In this document: one piece after another, positions 21,052-32,885 of the stretch
Position numbering within the stretch: the first letter of the stretch is position 1
How the letters are laid out: the number at the start of each line of letters is the position of its first letter
NCBI GenBank assembly: GCA_032622095.1
Contig: CP136062.1
Location: forward strand, 158,156,875-158,220,874
DNA: 64,000 nucleotides
Source of the DNA: Siphonodentalium dalli
Taxonomy: Eukaryota > Mollusca > Scaphopoda > Gadilida > Siphonodentaliidae
Reading direction: 5' to 3'
Program-made: the position numbers and the translations under genes
The notes under the pieces: model-generated
What the model saw: the letters and a program-made list of their open reading frames with translations, nothing else
Database searches by the model: none
Told to the model about the DNA's origin: nothing

Positions 21052-21220
21052 AGCTCGGAATAATTCAATTTGGCCGCGACTTTATAATCTCGCTTATTGT
21101 TAAACAATATATATGGTGTGTGTATTATATGTATATTATGAGCATTACATGATGTTTAAAAATAAATCATAAAACACAAATTCTTATGTTAGTTGGTTCT
21201 TAATTAATATTTCTATGATA

Positions 21221-21870
21221 CAATGGCTGGAGACACACGTACCATCGCAGCGATGTCATAGTGACTATGTTATCGCCCGATGGTATCAGTTAGTCACAAG
21301 TGGTCGTAGTAATTACGATGCCATAGTTAACGAAGTCGCCCTCGAATGTTTCGCTCACTGAATCTAGTTGGACCAATTAACCGGTTTCGTCTCATGGCGG
21401 TTGATAGCTACTCAACCAGCGGCATTGCGTTCTTCTTACACATATTGTTACATGAAAAACACTAATATACAATTGATCCCAAAGTTTGGCTCACTTATAT
21501 ATGTTGAGAAATTACTCGGGTGATTTGTTCGATGAACAATCGAAATTCGACAGAACTGGATTAATCATTAACTTAACTTAACTTATCAAGTTGGCTGTTG
21601 TATGAGCATGGACAAACAGGACAGTTGATTAAAGATCAACCATCAACCTCCTCTATACAGTCACGGGTCCATGTGTTTAGCACATATACCCCAGCGATGA
21701 TGGCAAATCACCTTGGTAGAGCTTGGTAGACTTAGTGTGCGAGAACTTCGAGGGCGACATCGCTAACAATGGCATCGTAATTACGACGACCACTTGTGAC
21801 TAAATGACACCATCGGACGATAACATACCAACTATGACATCGCTACGATGGTACGGTGTCTCCAGCCAAT
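21221..21870. mobile_element. 650-bp element with ~145-bp terminal inverted repeats
   Basis: The left arm starts CAATGGCTGGAGACACACGT and continues past TCACAAGTGGTCGT and GTCGCCCTCGAA. The right arm (to 21870) is its inverted copy, ending GGTGTCTCCAGCCAATG. The match extends about 145 bp at roughly 85-90% identity. The central 350 bp show no coding frame. It is a non-autonomous long-TIR DNA transposon; superfamily unknown, and I could not define a target duplication. Confidence 0.8.
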
Positions 21871-22332
21871 GTCACTGGTCACGTATATGTATAGCAAGTA
21901 TGAAATTTACAAACTCCTCCCGACTCCTATCAGATCCAAAGAAACTAGCATAGATATATATAAGAATATATTAATTTTGACATTTATTTAATTTTTATTC
22001 CCGGATGATCTACTTCACATTAGGGGATGGTCACAGCTTGATATTGCATGCTTTGTTGTGGCTTTTGTTAGTCGATGTCGCGAAAAACAGTGCATTAATT
22101 ACCCAGGAGAAATGCCATGATTGTAAGCGAAGCAAAATAAAATCGCTCACAAACTTAATTCGTGCAATTTGGAGTTGGGATCTTCATATATATGTGGTGA
22201 ATTACAGTATCAAGAAACAGCTAGTAACTAAGAAATAACCCCCCCCCCCGGTCCCGCGTTAATTTTTCGACTTTAAGGCGCCCTGTTAACTTCAAATGTT
22301 CCAAGGTTTTGTATACTGGTGGAATATGATTT
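21871..22332. other. No gene seen; C-run
   Basis: AT-rich DNA with a run of about 10 C near 22240. A 77-codon plus frame (22005-22238) has no domain or splice context. Confidence 0.4.
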
Positions 22333-22428
22333 CTATACCCGGCCGGCATTAGCCATATTGTAGAGATTCATGCATGATCTCTATACCCGGCCGGCATTAG
22401 CCATATTGTAGAGATTCATGCATGATCT
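22333..22428. repeat. Perfect 48-bp tandem duplication
   Basis: Two identical 48-bp units are in tandem (22333-22380, 22381-22428), each starting CTATACCCGGCCGGCATTAG and ending TGCATGATCT. The lack of differences suggests a recent duplication. Confidence 0.9.
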
Positions 22429-22897
22429 AACTAAAATTGAATTTTATTTTGGTCTTTTGGTAAACCACGATCGATTGAAACAAACTTTAGGCAACTAGAT
22501 TAGAATGCACATTCATCATAGATCATTCGTATAACACTGATGTGATTTTATTAGTCAGGACATATTGGTAATATTTATAGTATTGATCATACAATATGAT
22601 ATAATATCTGAAACTCATCGTTTCGTCCGGGAATACAGCAGGTTCTTCTTGGCGACCACCAAAAGATGCATTCGCGTCGGTTTTTCCTGAGCGGTTTTCA
22701 CGGCCGATGGAAGGTTGTTTATTCCTATTGTTGATCTTTAGTATATTTCGCTTGCATAGAAATGCGCAGTATATGGCCTAACACTTTTCGCTTTTATGTG
22801 ATATGGTTTATAGTTCGATATATAAGTATACTACAAATAATGAAAAATGATATAATAGTATTGTTAATAATATACAAAAATTATCGCCCGCGATTGA

Positions 22898-23008
22898 GTG
22901 AGACACGGGGATTTGTCGCCCGCTCGAGACCTGGAATGTCACCCGAGGGCCGCCAGGCCCGAGGGTGACATTCCAGGTCGAGAGCGGTGACAAATCCCCG
23001 TGTCTCAC
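22898..23008. repeat. GC-rich foldback, arms about 54 bp
   Basis: The left arm starts GTGAGACACGGGGATTTGTC and contains CCTGGAATGTCACCC. The right arm is its inverted copy, ending CAAATCCCCGTGTCTCAC. The centre is GGGCCGCCAGGCCC. A few mismatches lie in the CCCGCTCGAG portion. The flanks are AT-rich. It is probably a non-autonomous foldback element, or the centre of one, and would form a very stable stem in RNA. Confidence 0.85.
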
Positions 23009-24384
23009 GAAAACAAGGGTGATAACTGTTTTGTTATCTGACAAAGGAGTACTCACGAACCTCCTTAATAGCAAGCATAAATGCGCGCATATATTCTTTA
23101 ACCCACTTCGAAAAGTTAATTTTATGTTGGAATCATCGCTATTTAGAAAATAAAACATTCATAATCTTGATCAATTAACAGACCCGCTAAAATGTGAAAC
23201 TAACACGTTGTAGTGGTGCAAAAAGAATTTGATATATGTCACAGATTGCTACGCAACATACGAGTATTCTCTGAAGTCTGAGGAATGTATTGAAGAAAAG
23301 AAATAGTCAATTGATAAACAGCAAAGAGTGGCTATTTGATGAAGCACATACACGTAGTTGTAACGTATGTACATCGTATGTGCAATTGTTTGCAGCAAAT
23401 ACCAACTGCATAATAAGGTTTATCTATTTGTCCCACGGACTTTATTATTGATATAAAAAGGTCCAATAGGAATATTACAGCTTATAACAGATATGTGATT
23501 GTGATAACACCATTTATACATAGCGTGCTTTAATAGCAAATAAAAAAACACACAATTATGCAAATTAGCAAACACCACAGTTCGCGGTTGTTATGAAACA
23601 GTGGGGTTTATAAAAACATTGTTTTTCGACATTATCAGAGAGCTGTTAGAGAATCTCTGCGTGGTGAGTTCTTCGTAGTTCTATGTTTGCTGGTAACAGC
23701 TGAGCGGTCAATAACTGAGACAATGTTACCCTCGAGGTGATTTATCGCCCGCCATGTGACGCACTCTCAGCCAATCAGAAGAGAGGAAAATGGGATGAAG
23801 GATAACAAATGTACAGGTCGACCCGATCTCTAGCGTCGCAATAATACCATGTCACGCGACATGCATGTTTACTGGTAGTATATTAGCGTGCGATCGGCGC
23901 TGACAGGTCATATACTGTCAAGGCTGGTTGAAGGCGGCTACAAGATAAAGATCGCTGGTATCCATCTCTAGCGTCGCACTAATGCCAAATATTTGTTTGA
24001 GTTATTTTGATTGTGACAAAACTCCGAGTCTGTATTACAGTTCTAGTTCAATAGCTGTGTGTTGGAAAATGCACGCTGATATGTGCATGTGTCGAGACTG
24101 GTACCTCTTTAAAAAAAATTATATATATAAGAATCACTGCTACCACATATAGACACTCTTTATTAAACATACTGGAATATATGTGATAATTGTGATTAGC
24201 AATGAACAGTAATTAATTTGAACACTTATTTAAAGAAAAACATAGATACATAGACTCAAACTCGTCGAAGTACGGTCTGAATTTTTAACTGAAAGCTATA
24301 TTATAATATGATCGTACGTGACACGTAATGGAGCAACCACCAAGTTGATCATTAAGTTCAACGTTACAATAATTATATGATGTA
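23009..24384. other. No gene; contains a dispersed repeat at 23961-24020
   Basis: A segment starting CTCTAGCGTCGCACTAATGC (about 23966) continues as CAAATATTTGTTTGAGTTAT. It recurs almost unchanged at 36529-36590. A shorter piece, CGATCTCTAGCGTCGCA, occurs near 23826. The rest is AT-rich and without coding signal. Confidence 0.55.
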
Positions 24385-24922
24385 CCATACAGGGTACTGC
24401 ATGTGTTACACCACTCGGAGAAATGTCTGTGTCGTCACACAAATACCATGCTAGAACTTGGATTAATATATTCGTAATCGTATATAGTCACCAATAGCCG
24501 GGTTACTACCGTAGTAACGGACATTGCCCATCTAGTGAACTATTCAAACCCAGCATTGAAATCATGGTTATGATCAGTCCAAACATATGAGTAAAGTTCG
24601 AACATAAGATAATAATAGCTGAGAACCTGGTGCGAATTTAACTGTGGTGGGGCCTCAAGCATATCTACCCCTGCACGTCAGAAAAGAAAAGTAGCTTGAG
24701 TATGGAAGTGAACCATCATCACACAGTGAAATCAACCAGGCCTGTTGGGTTTGAATAGTTCACTAGATAGGCAATGTCAGGTTCTACGGTAGTAACCCGG
24801 CTATTGGTGACTATATACGATTACGAATATATCAATTCAAGTTCTAACATGGTATTTTAGTGTGATGACACAGACATTTCTCCGAGTGGTGTAGCACATG
24901 TAGCACATTAGTACCCTGTATG
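24385..24922. mobile_element. 538-bp element with ~165-bp terminal inverted repeats
   Basis: The left end CATACAGGGTAC and right end GTACCCTGTATG (24911-24922) are perfect inverses. The match continues inward through CACTCGGAGAAATGTCTGTG and TATAGTCACCAATAGCCGGG to GTTCACTAG, with scattered differences and small indels. The central 200 bp is unique. It is a non-autonomous long-TIR or foldback element; no protein. It is distinct in sequence from the one at 21221-21870. Confidence 0.8.
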
Positions 24923-24996
24923 TATATATACATATATATATATCACAGCAGAAGTTTCCTTAGAATTAATGGATGGAAATGGAATGCCTCTAATAT

Positions 24997-25400
24997 TTGT
25001 ATTATTTGAGTCGGACATAGATTACCTTAGCTGCAGGCAATCAATGCAATACGTGTAAATTATGTAGAAAAAGAAATTATTGAATAAAGTGTAGTGAATA
25101 TGATGCGTCACTTTAATATTTGAGTCGGACATAGCTTACCTTACCTGAAGGCAATCAATGCAATAAGTGATGTAGAAACAGAAATTATTGAATGAAGTGT
25201 AATGAATATGAAGCATCATTTTAATGCAATATCGATTGGGAGGAAGAGAAATGTCACTTTAATAGTTAACAATGATATACATATATAATTATAGATTATC
25301 CCCATTGAAGACGATCAATGCAATGAGTGTAGAAATGGAAAAAAAATGTTGCCTGAATGAATCGATGTGTGAACATAAAGTCTCACTTTAATGAAATGTT
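24997..25400. repeat. Degenerate tandem repeat, about 115-150 bp units, three copies
   Basis: GAGTCGGACATAG.TTACCTTA followed by GGCAATCAATGCAAT occurs near 25010 and 25125. A more diverged copy near 25290 keeps the GATCAATGCAATGAGTGTAG part. Each is followed by AGAAATTATTGAATGAAGTG-type sequence and CACTTTAAT. It is non-coding. Confidence 0.6.
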
Positions 25401-28400
25401 GAGATGATGGAATCAACGATGAATTTGCAATTTCTGTAATGATGAAATTGGTTCACATACCGGTATACATGTATATGCAGCTGAAAATGTGAATTGACTG
25501 AAATGTAATTATGAAAGTGTCAATGACACTGTAGCTCAATGAGGAAAGGGAATAATTTCATGTGTTACAGTTAATGGAGCGATTAGGAATGTGGAAAGTT
25601 GAAAGGCCTAGTTATGCAAAGATTAAAATCCAAGATGGCCGCGACAGCCATCGTTTTTTTTGCCAAATGACACACAAAAGACTCCTTCCTATTTACATGT
25701 CATTGTTAACATCCTTCACAAATTTTATGATGATCCGACAAAAGATACGACCTGTAGCCCGTATCAAAGGATTTAGTCGTGTAAAGAGTAAAATACAAGA
25801 TGGCTGCTGGCGACCAGGTTTCTTGGTCGAATTCAAAATGAACCTTTTCCCATCTACATGTAATTGTTAACATCCATTACAAATCTCATGATGATTGGAC
25901 CAAAGATTCGACTTGTAGCCCTTGACAAAGAATTTAGTCATGCAAAGAGTATAATCCAAGATGGCTGCTGGCGGCCATGTTTTGGCCGAACAACCCCAAA
26001 ATTACTCATTTCCCATCTACATGTCCATTTTAACATCCATGACAAATTTAATGAAGGTGGCAATGACACTGTAGCTCAACTTAGGTAGGGGAATAATTTA
26101 ATGGTCGACAGTAAATGGAAGAATATGAAAAGTGCTATTTGAAATGTCTAAGTAAGACTAGATGTACATGTCAATATCAACATTTATAACAGGTTTCATA
26201 ATGATCGGATCAGGGATGTGGTGATTATGGTGTGCCAAAGGATTTATTGATGCAAAGAGTAAATTCTAAAATGGCCAACGGCAGCCATGTTTTTTTCCGA
26301 ATTACCCCAAAATGACTTGTTCCCATCTACAGCCTTTACAAATCTCATAATGATCTGATCAAAGATATGACCTGTAGCCTGTGCCAATGGATTTAGTCAT
26401 GCAAAGAGTAAAATACAAGATGGCTGCTGGCGGCCATGTTTTTCGGCTGAACGACCCCAAAATGACTCGTTTCCCATCTACATGTCATTGTTAACATACA
26501 TGACAAATTTCTTGAAGTTCCGACCAAAGCTACGACCTGTAGCCCACACCAAAGGATTTATTCATGCAAAGAGTAAAATCCAATATGGCTGCTGGCGGAC
26601 ATGTTTTTTAGCGAAACGACCCCAAAATGACTCGTTCCCATCTACATGTTAATATTAACATCCATGATAAATATCATGATGATCAGACAAACAGTACGAC
26701 ATGTAGCCCGTGCCAATGGATTGGATTTTGAAATCCAAGATGGCTGCCAGCGGCCAAGTTTTTTGGCCGTATGACCCCAAAATGACTCGTTCCCATATAC
26801 ATGTCAATATCAGTATTCATGACAAATTTCATAAAGGTCAGACCAAAGGTACGACCTGTAACCCGCGCCAAAGGATTTAGTCATTGAAAGAGTAAAATCC
26901 AAGATGGCTGCTGGCGGCCATGTTTTTTGGCCGAACAACCCCAAAATCACTCGTTCCCATCTACATGTCATTGTTAACATCCATGACAAATTTCATGAAG
27001 TTCTGACCAAAGATACAACCTGTAGTCCGCGCCAAAGAATTTAGTCATGCAAAGAGTAATATCCAAGATGGCTGCTGGCGGCCATGTTTTTTGGCTGAAC
27101 GACCTCAAAATCACTCGTTCCCATCTACATGTCATTGTTAACATCCATGACAAATTTCATGATGATCAGACGAACAGCACGACCTGTAGCCCGCGCCAAT
27201 GGATTGAATTTTGAAATCCAAAATGGCCACCAGCGGCCATGTTTTTTGGCCGAATGACCCCAAAATGACTCGTTCCCATTTACATGTCAATGTCAACATT
27301 CATGACAAAATTCATAAAGATCAGACCATAGGTACGACCTGTAGCCCGCGCCAAAGGATTTAGTCATGCAAACAGTAAAATCCATGATGGCTGCTGGCGG
27401 CCATGTTTTTTGGCCGAATGACCCCAAAATCGCTCGTTCCCATCTACATGTCAATGTCAACATTCATGACAAAATTCATAAAGATCAGACCATAGGTACG
27501 ACCTGTAGCCTGCGCCAAAGGATTTAGTCATGCAATGAGTAAAATACAAGATGGCTGCCAGCGGCCATGTTTTTTGGCAGAATGACCCCAAAATGACTCG
27601 TTCCCATTTACATGTCAATATCAACATTCATGACAAAATTCATAAAGATCAGACCATAGGTACGACCTGTAGCCCGCGCCAAAGGATTTAGTCATGCAAA
27701 GAGTAAAATCCATGATGGCTGCTGGCGGCCATGTTTTTTGGCCGAACAACCCCAAAATCACTCGTTCCCATCTACATGTCATTGTTAACATCCATGACAA
27801 ATTTCTTGAAGTTCCGACCAAAGCTACGACCTGTAGCCCACACCAAAGGATTTATTCATGCAAAGAGTAAAATCCAATATGGCTGCTGGCGGACATGTTT
27901 TTTAGCCAAACGACCCCAAAATGACTCGTTCCCATCTACATGTTAATATTAACATCCATGATAAATATCATGATGATCAGACAAACAGTACGACATGTAG
28001 CCCGTGCCAATGGATTGGATTTTGAAATCCAAGATGGCTGCCAGCGGCCAAGTTTTTTGGCCGTATGACCCCAAAATGACTCGTTCCCATAGACATGTCA
28101 ATATCAATATTCATGACAAATTTCATAAAGGTCAGACCAAAGGTACGACCTGTAACCCGCGCCAAAGGATTTAGTCATTGAAAGAGTAAAATCCAAGATG
28201 GCTGCTGGCGGCCATGTTTTTTGGCCGAACAACCCCAAAATCACTCGTTCCCATCTACATGTCATTGTTAACATCCATGACAAATTTCATGAAGTTCTGA
28301 CCAAAGATACAACCTGTAGCCCGCGCCAAAGAATTTAGTCATGCAAAGAGTAATATCCAAGATGGCTGCTGGCGGCCATGTGTTTTGGCTGAACGACCTC

Positions 28401-29794
28401 AAAATCACTCGTTCCCATCTACATGTCATTGTTAACATCCATGACAAATTTCATGATGATCAGACGAACAGCACGACCTGTAGCCCGCGCCAATGGATTG
28501 AATTTTGAAATCCAAAATGGCCACCAGCGGCCATGTTTTTTTGCCAAATGACCCCAAAATGACTCGTTCCCATCTACATGTCAATGTCAACATTCATGAC
28601 AAAATTCATAAAGATCAGACCATAGGTACGACCTGTAGCCTGCGCCAAAGGATTTAGTCATGCAAAGAGTAAAATACAAGATGGCTGCCAGCGGCCATGT
28701 TTTTTGGCCGTATGACCCCAAAATGACTCGTTCCCATATACATGTCAATATCAATATTCATGACAAATTTCATAAAGGTCAGACTAAAGGTACGACCTTT
28801 AACCCGTGCCAAAGGATTTAGTCATGCAAAGAGTAAAATCCAAGATGGTTGCTGGCGGCCATGTTGTTTGGCCGAATGACCCCAAAATCACTCTTTCCAA
28901 TCTACATGTCATTGTTAACATCCATGATAAATTTCATGAATTTCTGACCAAAGCTACGACATGTAGTCCGCGCCAAAGAATTTAGTCATGCAAAGAGTAA
29001 AATCCAAGATGGCTGCTGGCGGCCATGTTTTTTGGCTGAACGACCCCAAAATCACTCGTTCCCATCTACATGTCAATATTAACATCCATGACAAATTTCA
29101 TAATGATCAGACGAACAGTACGACCTGTAGCCCGCGCCAATGGATTGAATTTTGAAATCCAAAATGGCCACCAGCGGCCATTTTTTTTGGCAGAATGACC
29201 CCAAAATGACTCGTTCCCATTTACATGTCAATGTCAACATTCATGACAAAATTCATAAAGATCAGACAATAGGTACGACCTGAAGCCCGCGCCAAAGGAT
29301 TTAGTCATGCAAAGAGTAAAATCCATGATGGCTGCTGGCGGCCATGTTTTTTGGCCGAACAACCCCAAAATCACTCGTTCCCATCTACATGTCATTGTTA
29401 ACAGCCATGACAAATTTCATGAAGTTCTGATCAAAACTACGACCTGTAGCCTGCGCCAAAGGATTTAGTCATGCAAAGAGTAAAATCCAAGATGGCTGCC
29501 AGCGGCCATGTTTTTTGGCCGAACAACCCCAAAATGACTCGTTCCCATCTACATGTCAATATTAACATCCATGGCAAATTTTATAATGATCAGACGAACA
29601 GTACGACCTGTAGCCCGCGCCAATGGATTGAATTTTGAAATCCAAAATGGCCACCAGCGGCAATGTTTTTTTTGGCCGAATGACCCCAAAATGACTCGTT
29701 CCCATCGACATGTCAATGTCAACATTCATGACAAATTTCATAAAGATCAGACCAAAGGTACGACCTGTAGCCCGCGCCAAAGGAAATTGTTGAC

Positions 29795-29875
29795 GGACAC
29801 ACGCACACACGCACACACGCACATACGAATACACGCACACACGCACACACGCACACACGCACACACGGACAACGG
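29795..29875. repeat. (CACACG)n simple repeat near the satellite 3' end
   Basis: About 80 bases of ACGCACAC-type repeats start directly after TTGTTGACGGACAC and lead into GGACAACGGACGCC. A similar but shorter tract follows the second satellite block (near 31075). In both places it lies at the right boundary, so it is part of the element rather than a random microsatellite. Confidence 0.85.
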
Positions 29876-29892
29876 ACGCCAAGCCATGGCAA

Positions 29893-29923
29893 TAGCTCAA
29901 ACTTACAAAAGTAAGTTGAGCTA
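29893..29923. repeat. Terminal hairpin of the satellite-bearing element
   Basis: TAGCTCAAACTTAC and GTAAGTTGAGCTA pair as a stem with one unpaired base and an AAAA loop, followed by ATAATG. Simple repeat, then hairpin, then an abrupt end is the organisation known for the 3' ends of pearl-type/Helitron-like elements in molluscs. Confidence 0.6.
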
Positions 29924-29925
29924 AT

Positions 29926-31116
29926 AATGATCCGACAAAAGATACGACCTGTGGCCCGTGCTAATGGATTGAATTTTGAAATCCAAGATGACCGCTGCGG
30001 GCCATGTTTTCTGGCCAAATGACCCCAAAATGACTCACTCCCATCCACATGTGAACATCAACATTCATGACAAATTTCATAATGATCTGATCAAAGTAAG
30101 GACCTGTAGCCCGTGCCAAAGGATTTAGTCATGCAAAGAGTAAAATCCAAGATGGCTGCTGGTGGACATGTTTTTTGGTCAAACTACCCCAAAATGACTC
30201 GTTCACATCTACATGTCAATGTCATCTACATGTCAATAACGATGACAAATATCATAATGATATGACCAAATGTACAACCTAGAGCCTGTGCTGAAGGATT
30301 TAGTCAAGCAAAGAGTAAAATCCAAGATGTATTTTGGCCGAATGACCACAAAACAGCTCGTTCCCATCTACATGTCATTGTTAACACTAATGACAAATTG
30401 CATGAAGATCCGACCAAAGCTACGACCTGTAGCCCGCGCCAGAGGATTTAGTCATGCAAAGAGTAAAATCCAAGATGGCTGCTGGCGGCCATGTTTTTTT
30501 GGCCGAACGACCCCAAAATGGCTCGTCCCCATAGATATGCCTGTCATTATTAACATCCATGACAAATTTCATGATAATCAGACGAACAGTATGACCTGTA
30601 GACCACGCGAATCAATTTAATTTTGAAATCCAAGATGGCTGACAGCGGCCATGTTTTTTGGCCGAATGACCCCAAAAGGATTCTTTCCAATCTACATGTC
30701 ATTGTTAACATCCATGACAAATTTCATGAAGATCCTACCAAAGCTACGACCTGTAGCCCGCGCCAAAGGATTTAGTCATGCAAAGAGTAAAATCAAAGAT
30801 GGCTGCTGGCAGCCATGTTTTTTGGTGGAACAACCACAAAATGACTCGTTAACATCCATGATAAATTTCATGATGATCAGAAAAACAGTAAGACATGTAG
30901 ACCGCGCCAATCGATTTAATTTTGAAATCCAAGATGGCTGTCAGCCGCCATGTTTTTTGGCCAATGACCCAAAATGACCTGTTCCCATCTACATGTCAAT
31001 GTCAATATTCATGACAAATTTGATAAAGATCAGACCAAAGGTACGACCTGTAGCCCGCGCCAAAGGAAATTGTTGACGGACACACACACGCACACATGGA
31101 CGTCGAGAGCTAATAA
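29926..31116. repeat. Second, shorter block of the same satellite
   Basis: After the hairpin the monomers resume (AATGATCCGACAAAAGATAC...) for about seven more units, more diverged than the main block. They end again with TTGTTGACGGACACACACAC and a shortened tail GAGAGCTAATAATG at about 31,105-31,118. This suggests two adjacent or nested copies of one element rather than one array. Confidence 0.85.
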
Positions 31117-32240
31117 TGAATATGTGATGTGTCGCTTTTAACGAATTGGCAATGACAGCAGTATGGAAACGGTCACTGCGGTGGAGTTACGATACATGCC
31201 GTTAGGTTATGATACACGGTCTACAGCCCTACAGGTATTAGCGGGTTGTCACACCAGACGTTGAAGACAATTATGATATATGTCCATGAGGATCTTTTTA
31301 AAGATTGGGTAAGTGTTGGCGCTGGGTATAGCTGTTAAAACATCCGTTAAAACCGCCATAAACAGAATTAATATTATAAACAAACCTTGTTCTTATACCA
31401 ATCATAAATCACATGTATCACATTAATTTCAGCATGTTGTTATGTTAGTACTTTGTCTTACATTGTATGTAAGCAAACGTCATCTTATGTAAACAAACAG
31501 TACATCCACATGTATGTAAAGAGTATGCGATAAGCAAAACACTCAACACCGAGTAGACCCCCACTGCATATACATGTACCCGGTATATGAAATTTTGTTA
31601 GAAATACCATCGTTATTTCACGCCTTTAGATTAGGCTAATTTGGGGACATTTTGGGGGACAGAGGTGATAGGTTTGAGTGAGGGGGTACCCCCTTGTGAC
31701 TATTGGGGGTACTTTTTAAAGTAAACCTAAAATGGGGGCTGTCTGGTTGTTCTGAAGCATATGAAAAGTGAAAGAAATGAACCAATGGCCCCCATATCAT
31801 TTCCTGGCAACTTGGGCTTATATCAGCATTCAGCAAGTTATGTTACATGTACCCTTATATTTTCAAGTTGTGTAGGTCACAATTTATTGAATATTGGGAA
31901 TATTGGATCATTTGACATCAACAAAGCCATTTTATAGATGTACGGAGCTTGAATGTTCACCAAGCAGTTCACCAACACACTGATCATGGGTATTTCTAAT
32001 TAAAATTTAATTTAATCCAAGTTAAATCGCATAATCAAAGTAATTAATGGCTGAACATCACCAACTTCAACTGTGGAATCTGACCCAATGCCTCCCATAC
32101 AGAGAGGCCTAAGGTGAATGAGGTTCCCAGAGGGTGAATTTGGTGATGCTAGCCCTCTGGGGACCTCATTCCGCAAATGTCAGCCACACTAAATTCAGGC
32201 TTGGAGACCGCCCACCTCTAGTTCTATTGAGAATCATATA
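31117..32240. other. No gene seen
   Basis: Mixed AT-rich sequence with a G-rich patch near 31640-31730. The 66-codon minus frame at 31636-31836 lacks domain or splice context. Confidence 0.4.
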
Positions 32241-32244
32241 TTAA

Positions 32245-32493
32245 CCCTTTATTTACTAAATGCTTATTGACAAGTAGATGTTGTGGGAAGTGTTCAGATA
32301 AAGTCGTTTGTTGAACTTTTCTGAACATTTCCAACCAATTAATAGATATCCTTCTACACATGTACATGTATGTATTACCTGTTAGTCTGTTGTCATCTGC
32401 TTGCATTTCCTGAACACCCCTCTGAATGAATAATAGATCATTCAAATAAATTCTTTTTTACTTGGTGGGAGAATCCATTTAGTAAAGAAAGGG
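32245..32493. mobile_element. 249-bp MITE, CCCTTT ends at TTAA
   Basis: The left end CCCTTTATTTACTAAATG and right end CATTTAGTAAAGAAAGGG are inverted with one mismatch. TTAA precedes the left end; TTAT follows the right, a one-base change from TTAA. The CCCTTT start and TTAA site fit a piggyBac-like MITE different from the 20.8-kb family. The 73-codon minus frame crossing it is not supported as a gene. Confidence 0.65.
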
Positions 32494-32885
32494 TTATATC
32501 AAATTTTCGCTACGATAAGGCAGCAATGATTCATAGCCCCTACAATTCAGTGGAATCATGCAATTATTTACAACATACCGCATTACCGGTATAGCCATTT
32601 AATAAGCTAAATCTCCGATTTTGGTGTTGAATGGGTCACCATGAATCACTCTCAACCTAATCAATCACCACGGTGTTTTGCTTATCGCTCACTATTTACA
32701 TGCTGTATATATACAAACGCTCCGCTCACACAAAGTGTTTTGCGGAAAATAACGCATTATTAATATGATCATTATTCTACATGTATATTATTAGGATATT
32801 ATTGAGGAAACTTTCATAATTTGGTAACTGTTATTTCTAAATTATTACTTATTACATGTACATATGTACATGTACACATACATGT

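Larger units (their letters stand above)
25560..29925. repeat. Satellite array of 164/155-bp monomers with 1,294-bp higher-order repeat
   Basis: The array is a head-to-tail satellite. The word TACGACCTGTAG recurs at 26531, 26695, 26850, 27014, 27178, 27333, 27497, 27661 and 27825. Spacings are 164, 155, 164, 164, 155, 164, 164 and 164. There are two monomer types: A (GGATTTAGTCATGCAAAGAG then AAGATGGCTGCTGGCGGCC) and B (TTGAATTTTGAAATCC then AAATGGCCACCAGCGGCC). The eight-monomer block of 1,294 bp repeats, with diagnostic variants such as CCCACACCAAAGGATTTATT at both 26541 and 27835. Copies at the left edge (25,560-26,400) are most diverged. It ends in a CA-rich simple repeat and a short hairpin at about 29,795-29,923. 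Frames of 60-120 codons within it are shadows of the repeat. Resembles the repeated core of bivalve pearl/Helitron-like elements. Confidence 0.9.

Noticed and set aside
25560-31116. ORFs of 60-123 codons in the satellite (for example 29553-29924 and 30270-30620)
   Set aside because: Their translations are the same monomer read repeatedly, with no start context, and they occur on both strands.
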